Origin: Sipunculus nudus
Taxonomy: Eukaryota > Annelida > Sipuncula > Golfingiida > Sipunculidae
DNA: 64,000 nt
Direction: 5' to 3'
Assembly (NCBI GenBank): GCA_026874595.1
Contig: CM049317.1
Coordinates: 30,124,901 to 30,188,900, forward strand
Under the pieces are notes generated by a model. It was not told the DNA's origin. It made no database searches and worked only from the letters and a program-made list of their open reading frames with translations. Of this stretch, positions 36,261 to 64,000 are shown piece by piece. Both the position numbers and the translations under genes were made by a program. The number at the start of each line of letters is the position of its first letter. Positions within the stretch are counted from its first letter, which is position 1.

Positions 36261-36713
36261 CATATTTAGTATTAACAGCCTTTTTTTTGTTCTAAACAGT
36301 TAAAACAGTTATACGATCAGATGTTCTAAAACCTTCAGTTTAACCAGTTTTTCAAAATCCATTTTGTAAGTACATGTAGTACTACTCTCTTCAGTGCTGC
36401 CTTCATTCATACTCTAAAATATTGTAGGCCTGAGCATGTTTTCTCCATCTGGAAACCTCTGCATGACTACATGGTACTGTGAAGTACTGTAACAGTACTG
36501 TGATATTAAAACCTTGAAAATGATCTCTAATTGTAAACTTTTGGTAGGGAATACTTTGGAAGATCATTTGCCAATACTTCTACAACAGATGGCAACTATT
36601 TCTGCATGACATGCAGGGTCTCTTGATTTTGTGCTGACATTTGAGATTCAATCATCCCTACAGTTAAAGACTGTCAGTCTGTGCTGCCCCTTTCATTCTG
36701 TTGGTGTGGTAGT

Positions 36714-53451
<16,738 letters not shown>

Positions 53452-53955
53452 TTTTTTACGTGTTTGTAGAAGTTTCTAGTACCCAACGATGAAGAGACGA
53501 TTATGGGTAAGAGAGATTCAGAAAGTTCCACAGTATTTCGTACTAACAAAAACCGTAACTTATACAAATGATACCCTAAAAAAAGATCAAACGCAGTTCT
53601 GAACTATAAATTCTGTATTATTGAAGAATATATGAAAAAAAAAAAAAAAAAAACAAAGCCGATAACGTATTCCGTGAATTGAACTATCTGTTTACAAACA
53701 GCTTATCATTTTAGAATATTCGGATCACTCTCCAGAATAAAATGAAATACACTATTTCATTATATTGCTAATTCAAATAATAGTACGTGTATGTATATAT
53801 ATATAGTGGTGGACCCAAAAATCAAGACTTTAAAAAACTGGACCACAAAATACCGTTCCTTTCTAATATAGGACCAATTAAACAATCTGATATTACTTTG
53901 TGTTAAAAAGAGCAGTTGATACACCTGTTAACAAACAGTAGGTTAGATCGATTTA
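53452..53955. other. Upstream region of RNF113
   Basis: Minus-strand promoter side of RNF113. No TATA box or other element can be assigned with confidence. A poly-A run is at about 53634-53654. Confidence 0.35.
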
Positions 53956-53959
53956 AACA

Positions 53960-54232
53960 AAAAAAAGGTATATATGGTTCTCAGGCGGGCGGGTAATTTT
54001 TTTTTTCTATTTTTTTCTTGGTTTCGATAAAAATGTCATTTGATCATCGAAAGCATGATAATAACCGAATTTATTTGCTAAACAGGTAAAAGCACTACAT
54101 AACAAAGGAAATATGATCAAAATTGTATTATTTTTATCTTCTTGACAGATGAAAATCAAAATAAAAATTTTTGATGCGGGGGTTGAAATTGACGCTGGCG
54201 GTGCCCTAGAACCATACTTTTGTTTGGCCTTA
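53960..54232 (+). mobile_element. MITE, GGTATGGTTCTCAGGC family, copy C
   Basis: The left end reads GGTATATATGGTTCTCAGGC (with a small insertion) and the right end GGTGCCCTAGAACCATACTT. The interior shares GTAAAAGCACTACATAA and GTTGAAATTGACGCTGGCGG with copy A at 21930-22205. Confidence 0.85.
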
Positions 54233-54329
54233 CTATTAATAATTATTAATATTATATCAGCTGACAACAAAACAGCATTAAATGTGAACAATCGGGAAAA
54301 CTGCTTGGTATTATACGTTTGACAAAGAT

Positions 54330-55150
54330 TTTAGTTAAACTCTTACATCCAGGATATATTTGCAAAGGCCGGTAGACAATTGAATGTCCTGCATCTTTTA
54401 GCTAGATTACTGGACCTTGATGGACGTAAATAAGTGCATTTTTAAGGCTTATATATTATTTCATTTTTAATATTGTCCACTTATATGGCACTTCTGTGGT
54501 GCAAGAAACACAAATTGGAGAAATTGAAAATTAATTTATATAGAGGTTTGCGTTTTGTATATATCAGTATTTAAATACAAGGGAATCAGTTTGTTTATCA
54601 AAAGCTGATATTTCAACTTTATATGTGCAGAGATTAAGAAAACTTCTAATATCAGTGTATACAGTTGTACAATAGATGTCACAAAACATTGCACTAAGTA
54701 TATGTTTACATAAATTATCAAGTAACCGATCAAGAAAATTATTTCCACACTCTTTGCCTATAGGTTCCGCACTTCAAAATATGGCAAAGATTCTCTTAAA
54801 ATACTCTGGTAGCCAACTCTGAAATTAGAAAATAGATAAAAATCTTCTTGATAGTTTAACAGAATTTAAAAGATACCTGAACAATTGGAATGGTCCAACA
54901 TGTAAATTTAATCTATGTAAATATGCCATGAAATACTCTTTATCATGATATTCACTGTATGTTTCTGTACTTGCATATATATTCACAATCATTGTAATCA
55001 ACAACATTTATACTGCATTATTTAACTTTTACCTATACATGTTAAACACTGATTTTATTTAATTTTAGTCGGTAAAGTAGCCTTTAGTGCTGATGTTTTA
55101 ATACATGTTTTGTAAGCCCCGACTTTAAATAAATCTAGTTGAGTTGATTT
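54330..55150 (+). mobile_element. LINE (CR1/jockey-like) 3' end, eroded
   Basis: Frame-shifted + translation gives KGRQLNVLHLLARLLDLDGR near 54372-54430, RGLRFVY near 54546-54566, an HTLCL block near 54750, and LTEFKRYLNNWNGPTCKFNL near 54852-54912. These follow the order of the C-terminal region of CR1/jockey-type LINE ORF2. The end near 55130 (ACTTTAAATAAATCTAGTTG) resembles such a LINE 3' tail. Many stops. Confidence 0.7.
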
Positions 55151-55167
55151 GATATTTAATAATTTAT

Positions 55168-55232
<65 letters not shown>
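55168..55232. repeat. (AT)n microsatellite
   Basis: About 62 bp of AT dinucleotides directly after the LINE tail. Confidence 0.95.
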
Positions 55233-55234
<2 letters not shown>

Positions 55235-55829
55235 AATTTCCTGATCCTAAACTATTACTTTACCGTTTGTCGAACTGGCACTTAAAGTTATGATACCCAA
55301 ATCACGGCCAGTTCCTAAATGCTTATAAATTCTCTACGTATTACATGCACGTTCTTACATGAGCAGCTGAGCACACCTTTGAACATGAGTTGTACTTTTC
55401 ATCCACTTGCGCCAGTGCCGTATGTTCTTGATCATATGAAACATTTTAGGTGAGCAAAAATATGGTGTGAAGTATTTTAACATTTTTGTAACATTAGCAG
55501 ATTTATGAAATAAATTAAATGTTTTTATCTTTGTTGATTATTTACAGAAAAGTTCTTATTCTTTATATATATTTCAAACAATTTATTAAATAAACTGACT
55601 TATTTTCGGTAGATTTATTATAAGTGCCTGAAAAGTTATTTTATTAATTGTCTGATTGAATCAATTTAAATACAATTGATATAGCATATATTGACAGTAA
55701 ATATATATATAGCAACTAGAAAATTGCTTATAAAATGTTTTCATGTAAAAAGTGCATTTTATTATAATAATCAATACGTACACGTCTTAGCAAAGTTATG
55801 TTGGAATATTTCAGCATAAGTTGGCAAAA
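55233..55829. other. Spacer without recognisable gene
   Basis: AT-rich, no exon or repeat recognised. Confidence 0.5.
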
Positions 55830-55859
55830 GTACCGTACTCAAGAAGTTGTACGGTACTC

Positions 55860-56600
55860 AAGAAGTTGATTTAAATGAATTTATTAAAGAAGCTTCTCTT
55901 TAAATATGCTGATGATAATACCATTGGGTTTGCTCATATAGATAAAAAAAGATTAAACATAAAGATACCCTTATATACATCCATCAAAAATTGCAATAAA
56001 TAGTTTTCATAATTGTATGGAGGCAAACCCTAGTATATTCAAACAACGTTTATAAGCAATAATAAATCTAAATCTGAATAGTTTATTCTTAATTTTAATG
56101 ATACTTCTGTCACATTTGGGTGAACATTTTACGTTAAACTACTAGGTGTTATACTATAGATTTAAAATTAAATTTCCACGAATATATAATTTTACTGTGC
56201 TGGAAAGCTGGCTCCCAACTCAGTACTAGTAGAATTTCGGGTTGGCTGGGCGAGTCTTCTAAATTAACTCTTTTGAAATTTTTTGAAGGCTCTGTTTTTT
56301 ATTATTGCCCCATCGTATACAGTTCTTTATACTGTATAATTTTCCTCGTTTTCTGATTCACTCTCATTGGGTAAACCTAATATAGTTTGCAAATTGTGCT
56401 TTGTCAATCTAGTCCGAACTTTTATCTGTTGTTTCTTAGTGCATATACATTTACTTGCAGATTTTATAGGCAATGACGTATTCATCATTTATTGCATGTT
56501 TACATATTTACTAGTATTTGTCATATATGTATCAATATTCTCCTTTTTTATCTAGATATGTACGTGTTGCATGTGTCTTTTATTAACGTTATATTTCGTC
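55860..56600 (+). mobile_element. LINE reverse-transcriptase relic (CR1/jockey-like)
   Basis: The + translation across frames gives FKYADDNTIGFAH near 55899-55935 (catalytic YADD), a SIKNCNK block near 55983-56003, NNKSKSE near 56060-56080, VKLLGVIL near 56134-56158, and FFEGSVFYYCP-like blocks near 56282-56312. Heavily degraded. It may be the same family as, but a separate insertion from, the piece at 54330-55150, because the RT part lies downstream of the C-terminal part. Confidence 0.7.
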
Positions 56601-57511
56601 TGTGAGAATTAATAGCCTATGGCTAATACGTTACTACATGTATATATGTTGTAAAACGGACGGAAAATAACATTTTGTATTAGTTTTGATCGAATTTTGC
56701 GTCCATTTTTAATTGTTTGGAGTTAATCTCCAAACATAATATATATGTTTTTGTTAATAGGTCTACCATACTACAAGATGGGGCAAATGGTTTGTCCACG
56801 CAGAGCGTGTCACCAGCGCACCATTCACCATAATATTAAGGAGAAATTTCAGTTTACATTTCTAAAGAGAAATGAAAAATCCTTCGCTCACATTTATAGG
56901 TGTGACCTGTCTAATTTAAGCCGCCTTTATGCATGTTGGCAGAACTGATGTGCGATTCAATCATAGCGAATTGGTGACGCGTATAATACATTTATTATAA
57001 CCAAAATTAACGTAACTTTCGTACGTTTACGTACAACCTATCGGGCTGACCAGAATCCGATTTATATCTCAGATTTGGTGATCCAAATTATGCTGCATTT
57101 GGTAAACATGCATGCATGTGCATGGTCTTATAGTCTAGCTCGAGTGCATTATAATTTTCCAGTTATAAATGTGGCACAATTGTTCAAATATACGGTGTTG
57201 CCCTCATATTTAATCTATTTACTATAAAACTGAAGTTTATTAAAATGTTTTACATTTCAATAAAGCACTTTAAGTTTAATTCAGTTTTATTTAGTCAATA
57301 TACTAAAATGTCTATATTAAATTGCTCCCAGCAGTCGTTGGGAAATTTTTGTCACGACTCGACCTGAAAACGAGTCAAGCTAGGTACGATTTGATCAGTC
57401 GCAGGGAGGGAGAATCAAAACAGCGGCAAACTGGGGGCATGACTCATTCAGACCTTGTTGATGATACGAAGTTAACCTGGTCTTAACAGTTCTTTTCAAA
57501 GAAAACAAGAC
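56601..57511. other. Region upstream of ORC4
   Basis: Likely contains the ORC4 promoter and 5' UTR. An AG at 57486-57489 (TTAACAG) could be an acceptor just before the ATG, but no upstream exon can be fixed. The inverted pair GACTCG...CGAGTC is near 57356-57378. No repeat recognised. Confidence 0.35.
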
Positions 57512-60500
57512 ATGCCCACTGCAAAGATAACAGATTCCCTGCACGAGTGCCAAGCGTACCTACGACGCCTGCTGTGCCAAATCACCGGACCGCCGGTCAT
57601 CCACGGGTTTGAAAAAGAGAGAATGTGAATAAATATTATTAAAATCTCACTCTCAGTATCACTATCAGACTATGTTTATGATTAGTGTGAATATTTACTG
57701 TCTTAAGAATGTTTAGTAAGTTTAAGTTCACCATTACTCTCCTGATTGTCTTCATTTATCACTATGTTATTTATTACTCATAGATTATAGAAGAAATAAA
57801 GAAAATGTTTATTTCAGCAATCGTTCATAGATTACTGCACTTTTCAGTTGTTAACTAAAAGTAAAAGTAAAAATTTAGGAATTACAAATGACTGATTACG
57901 AGTAAATCAAACATATATTGCGTAATTTTTTAAAATTATACATCAATATTATAATTCATATATTATTGTAATTTTTAACAATTTTATTTATAATTAAATT
58001 TGATCTTGATTTATTTTATTCCATAACAATGTCATTTTTTGGTCATATAAGCCTTGAATGATTTGAACTTTTTTCCAGGGATAATTGCAAAATAATATAC
58101 TAATAAAAAAAGCTTGACAAACTTAAGAAAAGGTTTTCCCATTGAATTGATTTATTTATACATTACAGCTAAATGATGAATTGTAGATTACTTCCTAATT
58201 CTTGGAGGAAATTGGGGCTGGACAGTATCTATTCAAATAATTTAAAGATGTCAAATTATAAAATGTATAACTTTGGGTAAATTATTCAAGAAGTCAAAGC
58301 GGACATACCTAGGTAAGTAGCAACAAGAGGTAACGGGGACAACCATAAATCAGTCGTCAATTGTGTTTCACCCCTGGGAGCTAAGACTTCCATCTGCTCA
58401 ACTGTCAATTCCAGAGAAAGCTGAAAGCTCATCAATCAGTCTTCCAGATTTGCTTCAGCGATGTCCAGTGGGCAGATTCAGTCCAAGTCACTAACTGCTT
58501 TGTGATTGACTGAAAATACAGGTGGTCAGTTAATTGACAAGTGGACATGCATTCACTAGTGACAGAAGAAAGGAGGGAAGTTACAGAATAATGGCTTACT
58601 GCCATGCTGTAAAATTATGGATTTCAGCAAAGCCTTTAACAGCTACCAGTAAAGTCAACTAATTCATAATTTCATTTCAGGCAACTCCAGGACGTGATGA
58701 AGAGAACAGCTGAGCTGGGGGAGAGTAATTCCATTCTGCTTATAGGACCTAGAGGAGCTGGCAAAACAATGGTACAGACCAGTGGCATGACAATTAATTG
58801 ATTATATCAGTGATTAGTCATACTGTTTCATAATCCATTTTAAATTTATTGCATTTTTGCATAATTGCTAAAAAATTATTATGTATGCACATCCAGAGAA
58901 GTCGTATTATCCCAATAAAATCTAATCCTGTCACAGATCTAAGAAAGATGGGGCACAAAACAGCATTAAAACTTATCCTTGTGCAATGAATAAGAGACGA
59001 TAACCCTGCCATCATGCCTTGACTTTTCTACGTGATGTAGAAGTAACACTGAATTTACTTGGTCATTTCTTAGGTATTACTCTGCACCGCATATTTTGCA
59101 GTAATATGGATAGTACATAAAATAATTGATTAACAATTGATCATCAGTCATTTTCTGTCTTTCAATCATTGAAAATGATTTTACAACTGATTCGTACCAC
59201 TAGTACAGACCAGTGCTGAGATTGAATAATTCTTACCCATTGATTGAGTCTGAATTTTATAATCCTACACATCCGGTGTTGCCCATTAAACTTATTAAAC
59301 TAATTATTCTTAGGAACTTTTAAACAGGGCCCTTCTATTAAAATAATTATTAGTTCAAGTGAATGAAAAATCTGTTTAACTGAATCATAATTATATTGAA
59401 TTCTGATTGAATTAAATTCTCTATTGTAATAATGTAACACACAATCATGTTTTCTTCAAAATGTAAGAGTATTAAGAAGAAATTGAGAAACAATATAACA
59501 TACCAATTTCATACACACTTTGGCATCCCTTCCACATATGCTGTATCCTAATGGGCATGACATTGATTTTTGCACACAAACCATTCTTTTATTTTAAATG
59601 TTATGGGCCCCAGAAATATTTTGGTATCCTGGTTACAGCCTTCTCAGCAGCCCTCTTTAACTACTGGTGTTGTCTATATATCAATGCTTTTGAGTGAATA
59701 GTAGGGAGTACCGGTATATAAATTCTGTGAGTGGCAGCTTGCTTACTCTGTTACACTGGTGACTGTTGATTATAGTTTTACGGTGTTTCTTATTACTTGG
59801 CTAATTAACATATTGCAAAATATTATAGTGTATGTAAATTATATTATTTTAGATTATGTTATTAGTATAATTAAACATATGTTATTTATATAACAAATAT
59901 GCTGTTAAATGTAAGAAACTTTGTGTGTTCTCGGATCTATAGGCCCAAGCCTTCTTTTCCTGAATAAAGTTGTTGTTCAGGTTGTTTTTTTTTAATCCTA
60001 TGGTCTTGTTTTTGTAGCTGTTAAAGAGTGTCCTTGAAGAGTTACAAGAGAATGCTAATATCAAAGAAAACCTAATGGTAGTACAGCTAAATGGTGAGTG
60101 TACAGTTTATGATTAAAAGTAAATAACCATTAAAGTATTTAAAATAGTTTTCATAGCTAGTTTGTTTGATAAATCGGATGATTCAGAAAAAAGTCTCAGA
60201 CTCCAGGGGTTAATAATTTTATACATACTGTATGTAAGTTGTTGGTTGATGGTGTTTATAAAGATGCATATAACTTAAATATCTGTGTAAAAAAAAGGAA
60301 GTTTTGCAGATACTATGTTTTTGACCGGGTGCCTCCGCCGCCACGTTCAATTACGGAGAACTCTGAGACTACTGGACTGATTTTTCCGAAACACCAATTA
60401 TCAGGTCACATGTGAACTTGTGCCTTACCAATTGGCGTTGACCTCTGACCTTTCCTCTCTGCCCAGCGTCCATTTGTGTGTCTGTTTCTGGATAAACCCA

Positions 60501-62982
60501 TATATCTCGGGAACTGTTTGATGGATCAGGTAAAAAAATTTATACAAATGTAGCCCTTGGATAGCTGTATAACATACACAAAAAATGGTGGCGCCACCTG
60601 CAACCATGTTTGCACAGTGTCCATCTGTTTATCTGCCTTGGGTTAAAATCACTCATATCTCTGCCGTGGTTTGACTAATTCACCAGAGATTCGGCATGCA
60701 TATACATCCTGGATAGCTTTCTTGATTTTATGACAGGTGGCGCCATATACATTTATGTTAACGCTGCAGACATTCAGGCTTGTATCTCAGGACTGGTTGG
60801 ACATATCCCCCTGAAATTTTGCATGTGTATAGATCTTTTGTGGTAGGTGGCGCAACCTACATACACTTTTTGGCTGCAGACACCCATGCTAATATGCAAC
60901 ACACCTCACTCTATTTCCCCTTGCCACTCAATCCATGCCTCACTTCACCCGTTCCACTCTGATTTTGGGGGATACACGTAGTGGCTTGTTGACTACCTGT
61001 ATTCTAGTTGGTTCAGAAGTTGAACTTCTGGCAAGAATATGGCAAGAATAAATTTGCAAAGCAAGGGTACTGTATGATGTCCCCAAGGTGTGTCAGCCGT
61101 CAAATTGATACAGGACATTGGGAACTAGTGTGATGGCCTTTTGCTCCAGTGTGACTAGATACATCCTTTTCATGCCAAAAACAAAATAATATTCTTTTCA
61201 GTTGAGATCTGCTGTGTACAGAATGAGAAGGAATTGATCAAGTGTAGCTCTGTTGAAAAGGGATTGCGCAGGGAAAGGGTGGAATTTATGTTTTGTGAAT
61301 AGGGTAATCAAACTTTTTGAAAGAACTATTGATCAGCATTCTGGAAGTGACAGAACAAGGACTGCATGAACTGATGCGAACAAGTATTTCACTGAAAAGA
61401 ACAGGTGGTGCCACCTGTTATTCTTTTAATTGTTTTCGTGCGGTTTAATAGCCCCATCATTGCTACTTGACAGTACTGTCAGCATTATAAGTCAAAAACT
61501 AATGGACAGATTTCTTTCATATTATGCATATACATAGACATGGGTTAGGGGATGATGTATATATAAATTGGGGTCATGACCTTTCCTATTAGAGTGGCCT
61601 TGACCTTGAATATTACCATATATGGTGAAAATTACACAAAATCATTAGTATCTCAATAAGGGATGCATGGACCGGTCCAAAAATCAACTTGATCGAAGAT
61701 CTTGGATAGTGTTGTCATGTACCGGAAACTGGTAGCGCCACCTGTTATTCTTTTACTTGTTTTTCATGCCGTTTAATACCCCATCATTGCCACTTAACAG
61801 TACTGTGAGCTTTATAAGTCAAAAACTAATGGACAGATTTCTATCATATTATGCATACACATAGACATGGGTAAGGGGATGATGTATATATAAATTGGGG
61901 TCATGACCTTTTCTATGACAGTGACCTATTCTATGAATATGGTCTGATATTAATTGTTGCTGAAGATGGGGGGGGCCTATTCTTAAAGAGGGGGGGGGGG
62001 GATTAATTGTCTGGGGATACTATGGCACCTGCGGTGCCAAGAAATATTTAGTTCTTGACATAAATTAGGCAGTTGAACTCCTGGACCAATGAAATTTTAG
62101 AAACTTATTCAAATTAAACACATCCTTTCACACACCAACTACCAACAACTTACATACAGTATTTTGAAAAATTATTAACCATTAAAGTATAGGGTGTTTT
62201 TCTAAATCACCTGATATAATAGGTAGTTACACTACAGAGGGACTGAATCTATTTTACCACAACAGTTTGTGTGGCTTATGGCAAATAATACAGCTATTGT
62301 AAGATCACAGTACAAAGTATACGTGTCCCACACACACCACTTAACTGAGAGCTGCAATCAATAATTCATGTATAAAGTACATGCCAATTTCTAGCATTCA
62401 GCCAAATGTGTGCATGCTTTAAATTTAACATCAATTATTATAAGATCTCAGCAGTAAACAGGATGTTTGAAAAGTTTTCATATGTACATTTTAAGGCCTG
62501 GAGGACATGTATATAGACCATAGGCAAGAATCTAAACTTAATTACATGCATTGCATACTTTGCATATATAACGGTGATAGTGTAGCTGTTGAGACTTTCT
62601 TTGGACAGGGCTACTTCAGACAGATGACAGGATTGCTCTAAAGGAGATCACAAGACAACTTCAGTTAGAGAACACTGTAGGAGAGAGAGTCTTTGTAAGT
62701 AAGCATACCACAAGTTGAGCCCAATAGCTCATAAAAGAAAATAGTAAATAAAATAATCTAGTAACAAAATAACGCACACATCTTGGTTTGATTTTGAGGG
62801 GTTATAAAAAACTTATTCTGAACTTTTCAAAGTAACCAATTTCTTAATACCCCAGTAGTCAATTACTCATTTCTTTCCATTGCATGGAAACGTTTTATCT
62901 TAAATATTTATTGTGTCTTGTTTCTCTTTTCAGGGATCATTTGCTGAAAACTTGCAGTTTCTTCTGGACTCGCTTAAGAGTG
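57512..62982 (+). CDS. ORC4: Origin recognition complex subunit 4, N-terminal part (5 coding exons, continues past window)
   Basis: Coding exons: 57512-57624, 58681-58771, 60018-60093, 62609-62694, 62934-62982, all GT-AG with matching phases. The last ends in phase 1, so the gene continues beyond 64000. ORC4 is an AAA+ subunit of the complex that marks replication origins in the nucleus and loads MCM helicase. Visible: N-terminal [13 protein letters not shown] (10-22) and HGFEKER (31-37), then [20 protein letters not shown] (45-64) with Walker A GPRGAGKT (60-67), then [20 protein letters not shown] and [14 protein letters not shown], both close to human ORC4. Walker B and the winged-helix part are not in the window. 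The start is the first ATG, followed by an ORC4-like N-terminus. Divergent from RNF113 across about 4 kb. Confidence 0.95.
60303..61004 (-). mobile_element. Hairpin-ended repeat with GGTGGCGCCACC core (copy on minus strand)
   Basis: Inverted relative to 5083-5927. Its left window end reads (complement) AAAACATAGTATCTGCAAAAC but lacks the second hairpin arm, and its far end is GAATACAGGTAGTCAACAAG (complement of 60985-61004). Between are GGTCAGAGGTCAACGCCAAT, CACATGTGA and spaced TGGCGCCACC motifs. It lies in ORC4 intron 3. Confidence 0.8.
61404..61945. repeat. Tandem duplication, 327-bp period, two copies
   Basis: Copies start near 61404 and 61731 with GGTGGTGCCACCTGTTATTC / GGTAGCGCCACCTGTTATTC and share AACTAATGGACAGATTTCT, TTATGCATAYACATAGACAT and GGGGATGATGTATATATAAA. 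The palindrome-like start ties them to the GGTGGCGCCACC family. Lies in ORC4 intron 3. Confidence 0.88.
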
Positions 62983-64000
62983 GTAAGACAATACACAATT
63001 ACTTTATCAGTATATATAATATTAGTTACTGATAAATATGATCATATTTCTGCTGAAGAAAAGTACAAGGTAAAGTACACCATACTCATTATTGTTTATT
63101 TCTGCTGAATCACCAGATAAACATTTATTAAGATCTAAAATTAAAAGCCTCTTATAGAGATTGAGTTTATAAGATTTTGATTCTTAATGCAGGCATTTTA
63201 CTTTATAACCATGACTAAAATCCATTTCATAACTGGAAGTATGTTAATCTACTAAATACCTGATACATGAGATCTTATTAAAAATTACATTTTTTATTCC
63301 ATAAACCAGTTGACATGTCTATTTCCATATCAGAATAAGGAATGATCTGACAATCTAGTATCCCATTTTACCCTCAATTATAAATTTCATATAAAATTAC
63401 TAATTAAACCCTGACCAAAATTACTTAAAATGAGCTATTCATCTACTTATCTTGAGTTAATAGACACCAGATATTAGAATAGGCCAATTTGAAATCACAA
63501 TGTGCATTAACATGAGGTCATATCAATACATCATGTTGAGAAGTGTGATTATGAACAGCTGCATAAACCATTCTTATAATGCTGATCTCCAAAATAATTC
63601 CACAAAAATGATGAGATGGTAACCATTTTAAGCAAGCAAATTCATTTAGTGATCAAATTCACATACAAGGCTCCCTCAACCTTAAAAATCCATTTTTTTT
63701 ATTTTCAGTCCTATAAAGTGCTTGAAATTAGAATTTTCTTTTAAATTTCTGCAAAATCCTCAATTTCTTCCTAAATAACCAGCTGTGATAAATCAAAGCA
63801 TGCTTTGAAATGTTAAGAATGTTGATGTGCACTTGTTCTTGCAGTATCATGGCTACAGTTTGGCCAGTAGTGTGTCTAGTTTTGACTGCCTTGTATTAAG
63901 TTAGTTTTGCAATGCACTTTGTAAATATTGTGCACCTATTATTAATTAAATATGCTGATAAAAAATTGGGGAAAGGAAAAAGAGTGGGACAACTGAATCC
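62983..64000. other. ORC4 intron 5 (incomplete)
   Basis: Follows the donor GTAAGA at 62983. No exon matching the next ORC4 block (Walker B region), repeat or RNA gene was recognised before the window ends. Confidence 0.6.

Noticed and set aside
54007-54291. 94-codon minus-strand frame
   Set aside because: It lies across the MITE copy C and has no recognisable domain.
57861-58680. Additional ORC4 exon between exons 1 and 2
   Set aside because: The exon 1 donor (57625) and exon 2 acceptor (58680) join in phase and the joined protein aligns without a gap to the ORC4 N-terminus.

Overview
The window looks like nuclear DNA of an invertebrate animal. The genes are split into many short exons with GT-AG introns. 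The DNA is AT-rich and crowded with LINE relics, inverted-repeat DNA transposons, long (AT)n tracts and several tandem-repeat blocks. A bivalve or other mollusc is my best guess. It rests mainly on elements that pair fixed ends with a variable tandem core, as described for 'pearl' elements in bivalves; no single gene here proves it.

Three protein-coding genes can be rebuilt exon by exon, and the reading frame is kept across every junction. (1) A sirtuin on the + strand (25121-34510, 7 coding exons, 444 aa), closest to the SIRT6/7 group, with an unusual Cys/His N-terminus and an acidic insert. (2) RNF113 (Cwc24 family) on the - strand (53451 down to 36714, 9 coding exons, 326 aa), with a CCCH finger and a C3HC4 RING. 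(3) The 5' part of ORC4 on the + strand (57512-62982, 5 coding exons, cut off by the window end), carrying the AAA+ Walker A motif. The sirtuin and RNF113 are tail to tail about 2.2 kb apart. RNF113 and ORC4 are head to head about 4.1 kb apart. All three families act on nuclear DNA or RNA (chromatin/NAD signalling, splicing and repair, replication origins), but nothing in the sequence shows joint regulation.

Layout: 1-2.5 kb, decayed Tx1/L1-like LINE. 4.1-11.7 kb, a 7.5 kb unit bounded by diverged inverted arms, with other repeats inside. 13.1-16.0 kb, two different satellites back to back, with a related array at 20.6-21.3 kb. 16-25 kb, AT tracts, MITEs, hairpins and a LINE fragment on the - strand. 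25.1-34.5 kb, the sirtuin gene, whose introns hold a hAT relic, a Tigger/pogo relic and a duplicated exon edge. 36.7-53.5 kb, RNF113, whose introns hold two copies of a family with fixed ends and a variable core, plus several TIR elements. 53.5-57.5 kb, a MITE and two LINE pieces. 57.5-64 kb, start of ORC4, with another hairpin-ended repeat in an intron.

The most striking feature is a repeat system built around the 12-bp palindrome GGTGGCGCCACC. It forms a 276-bp-period array and recurs across at least six loci in the window. It sits inside two kinds of mobile-looking elements: one with subterminal GCGAACCTGTG inverted repeats (three copies of about 0.5, 1.9 and 4.0 kb), the other with hairpin ends. 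This suggests Helentron-like non-autonomous elements. I found no autonomous partner in the window.
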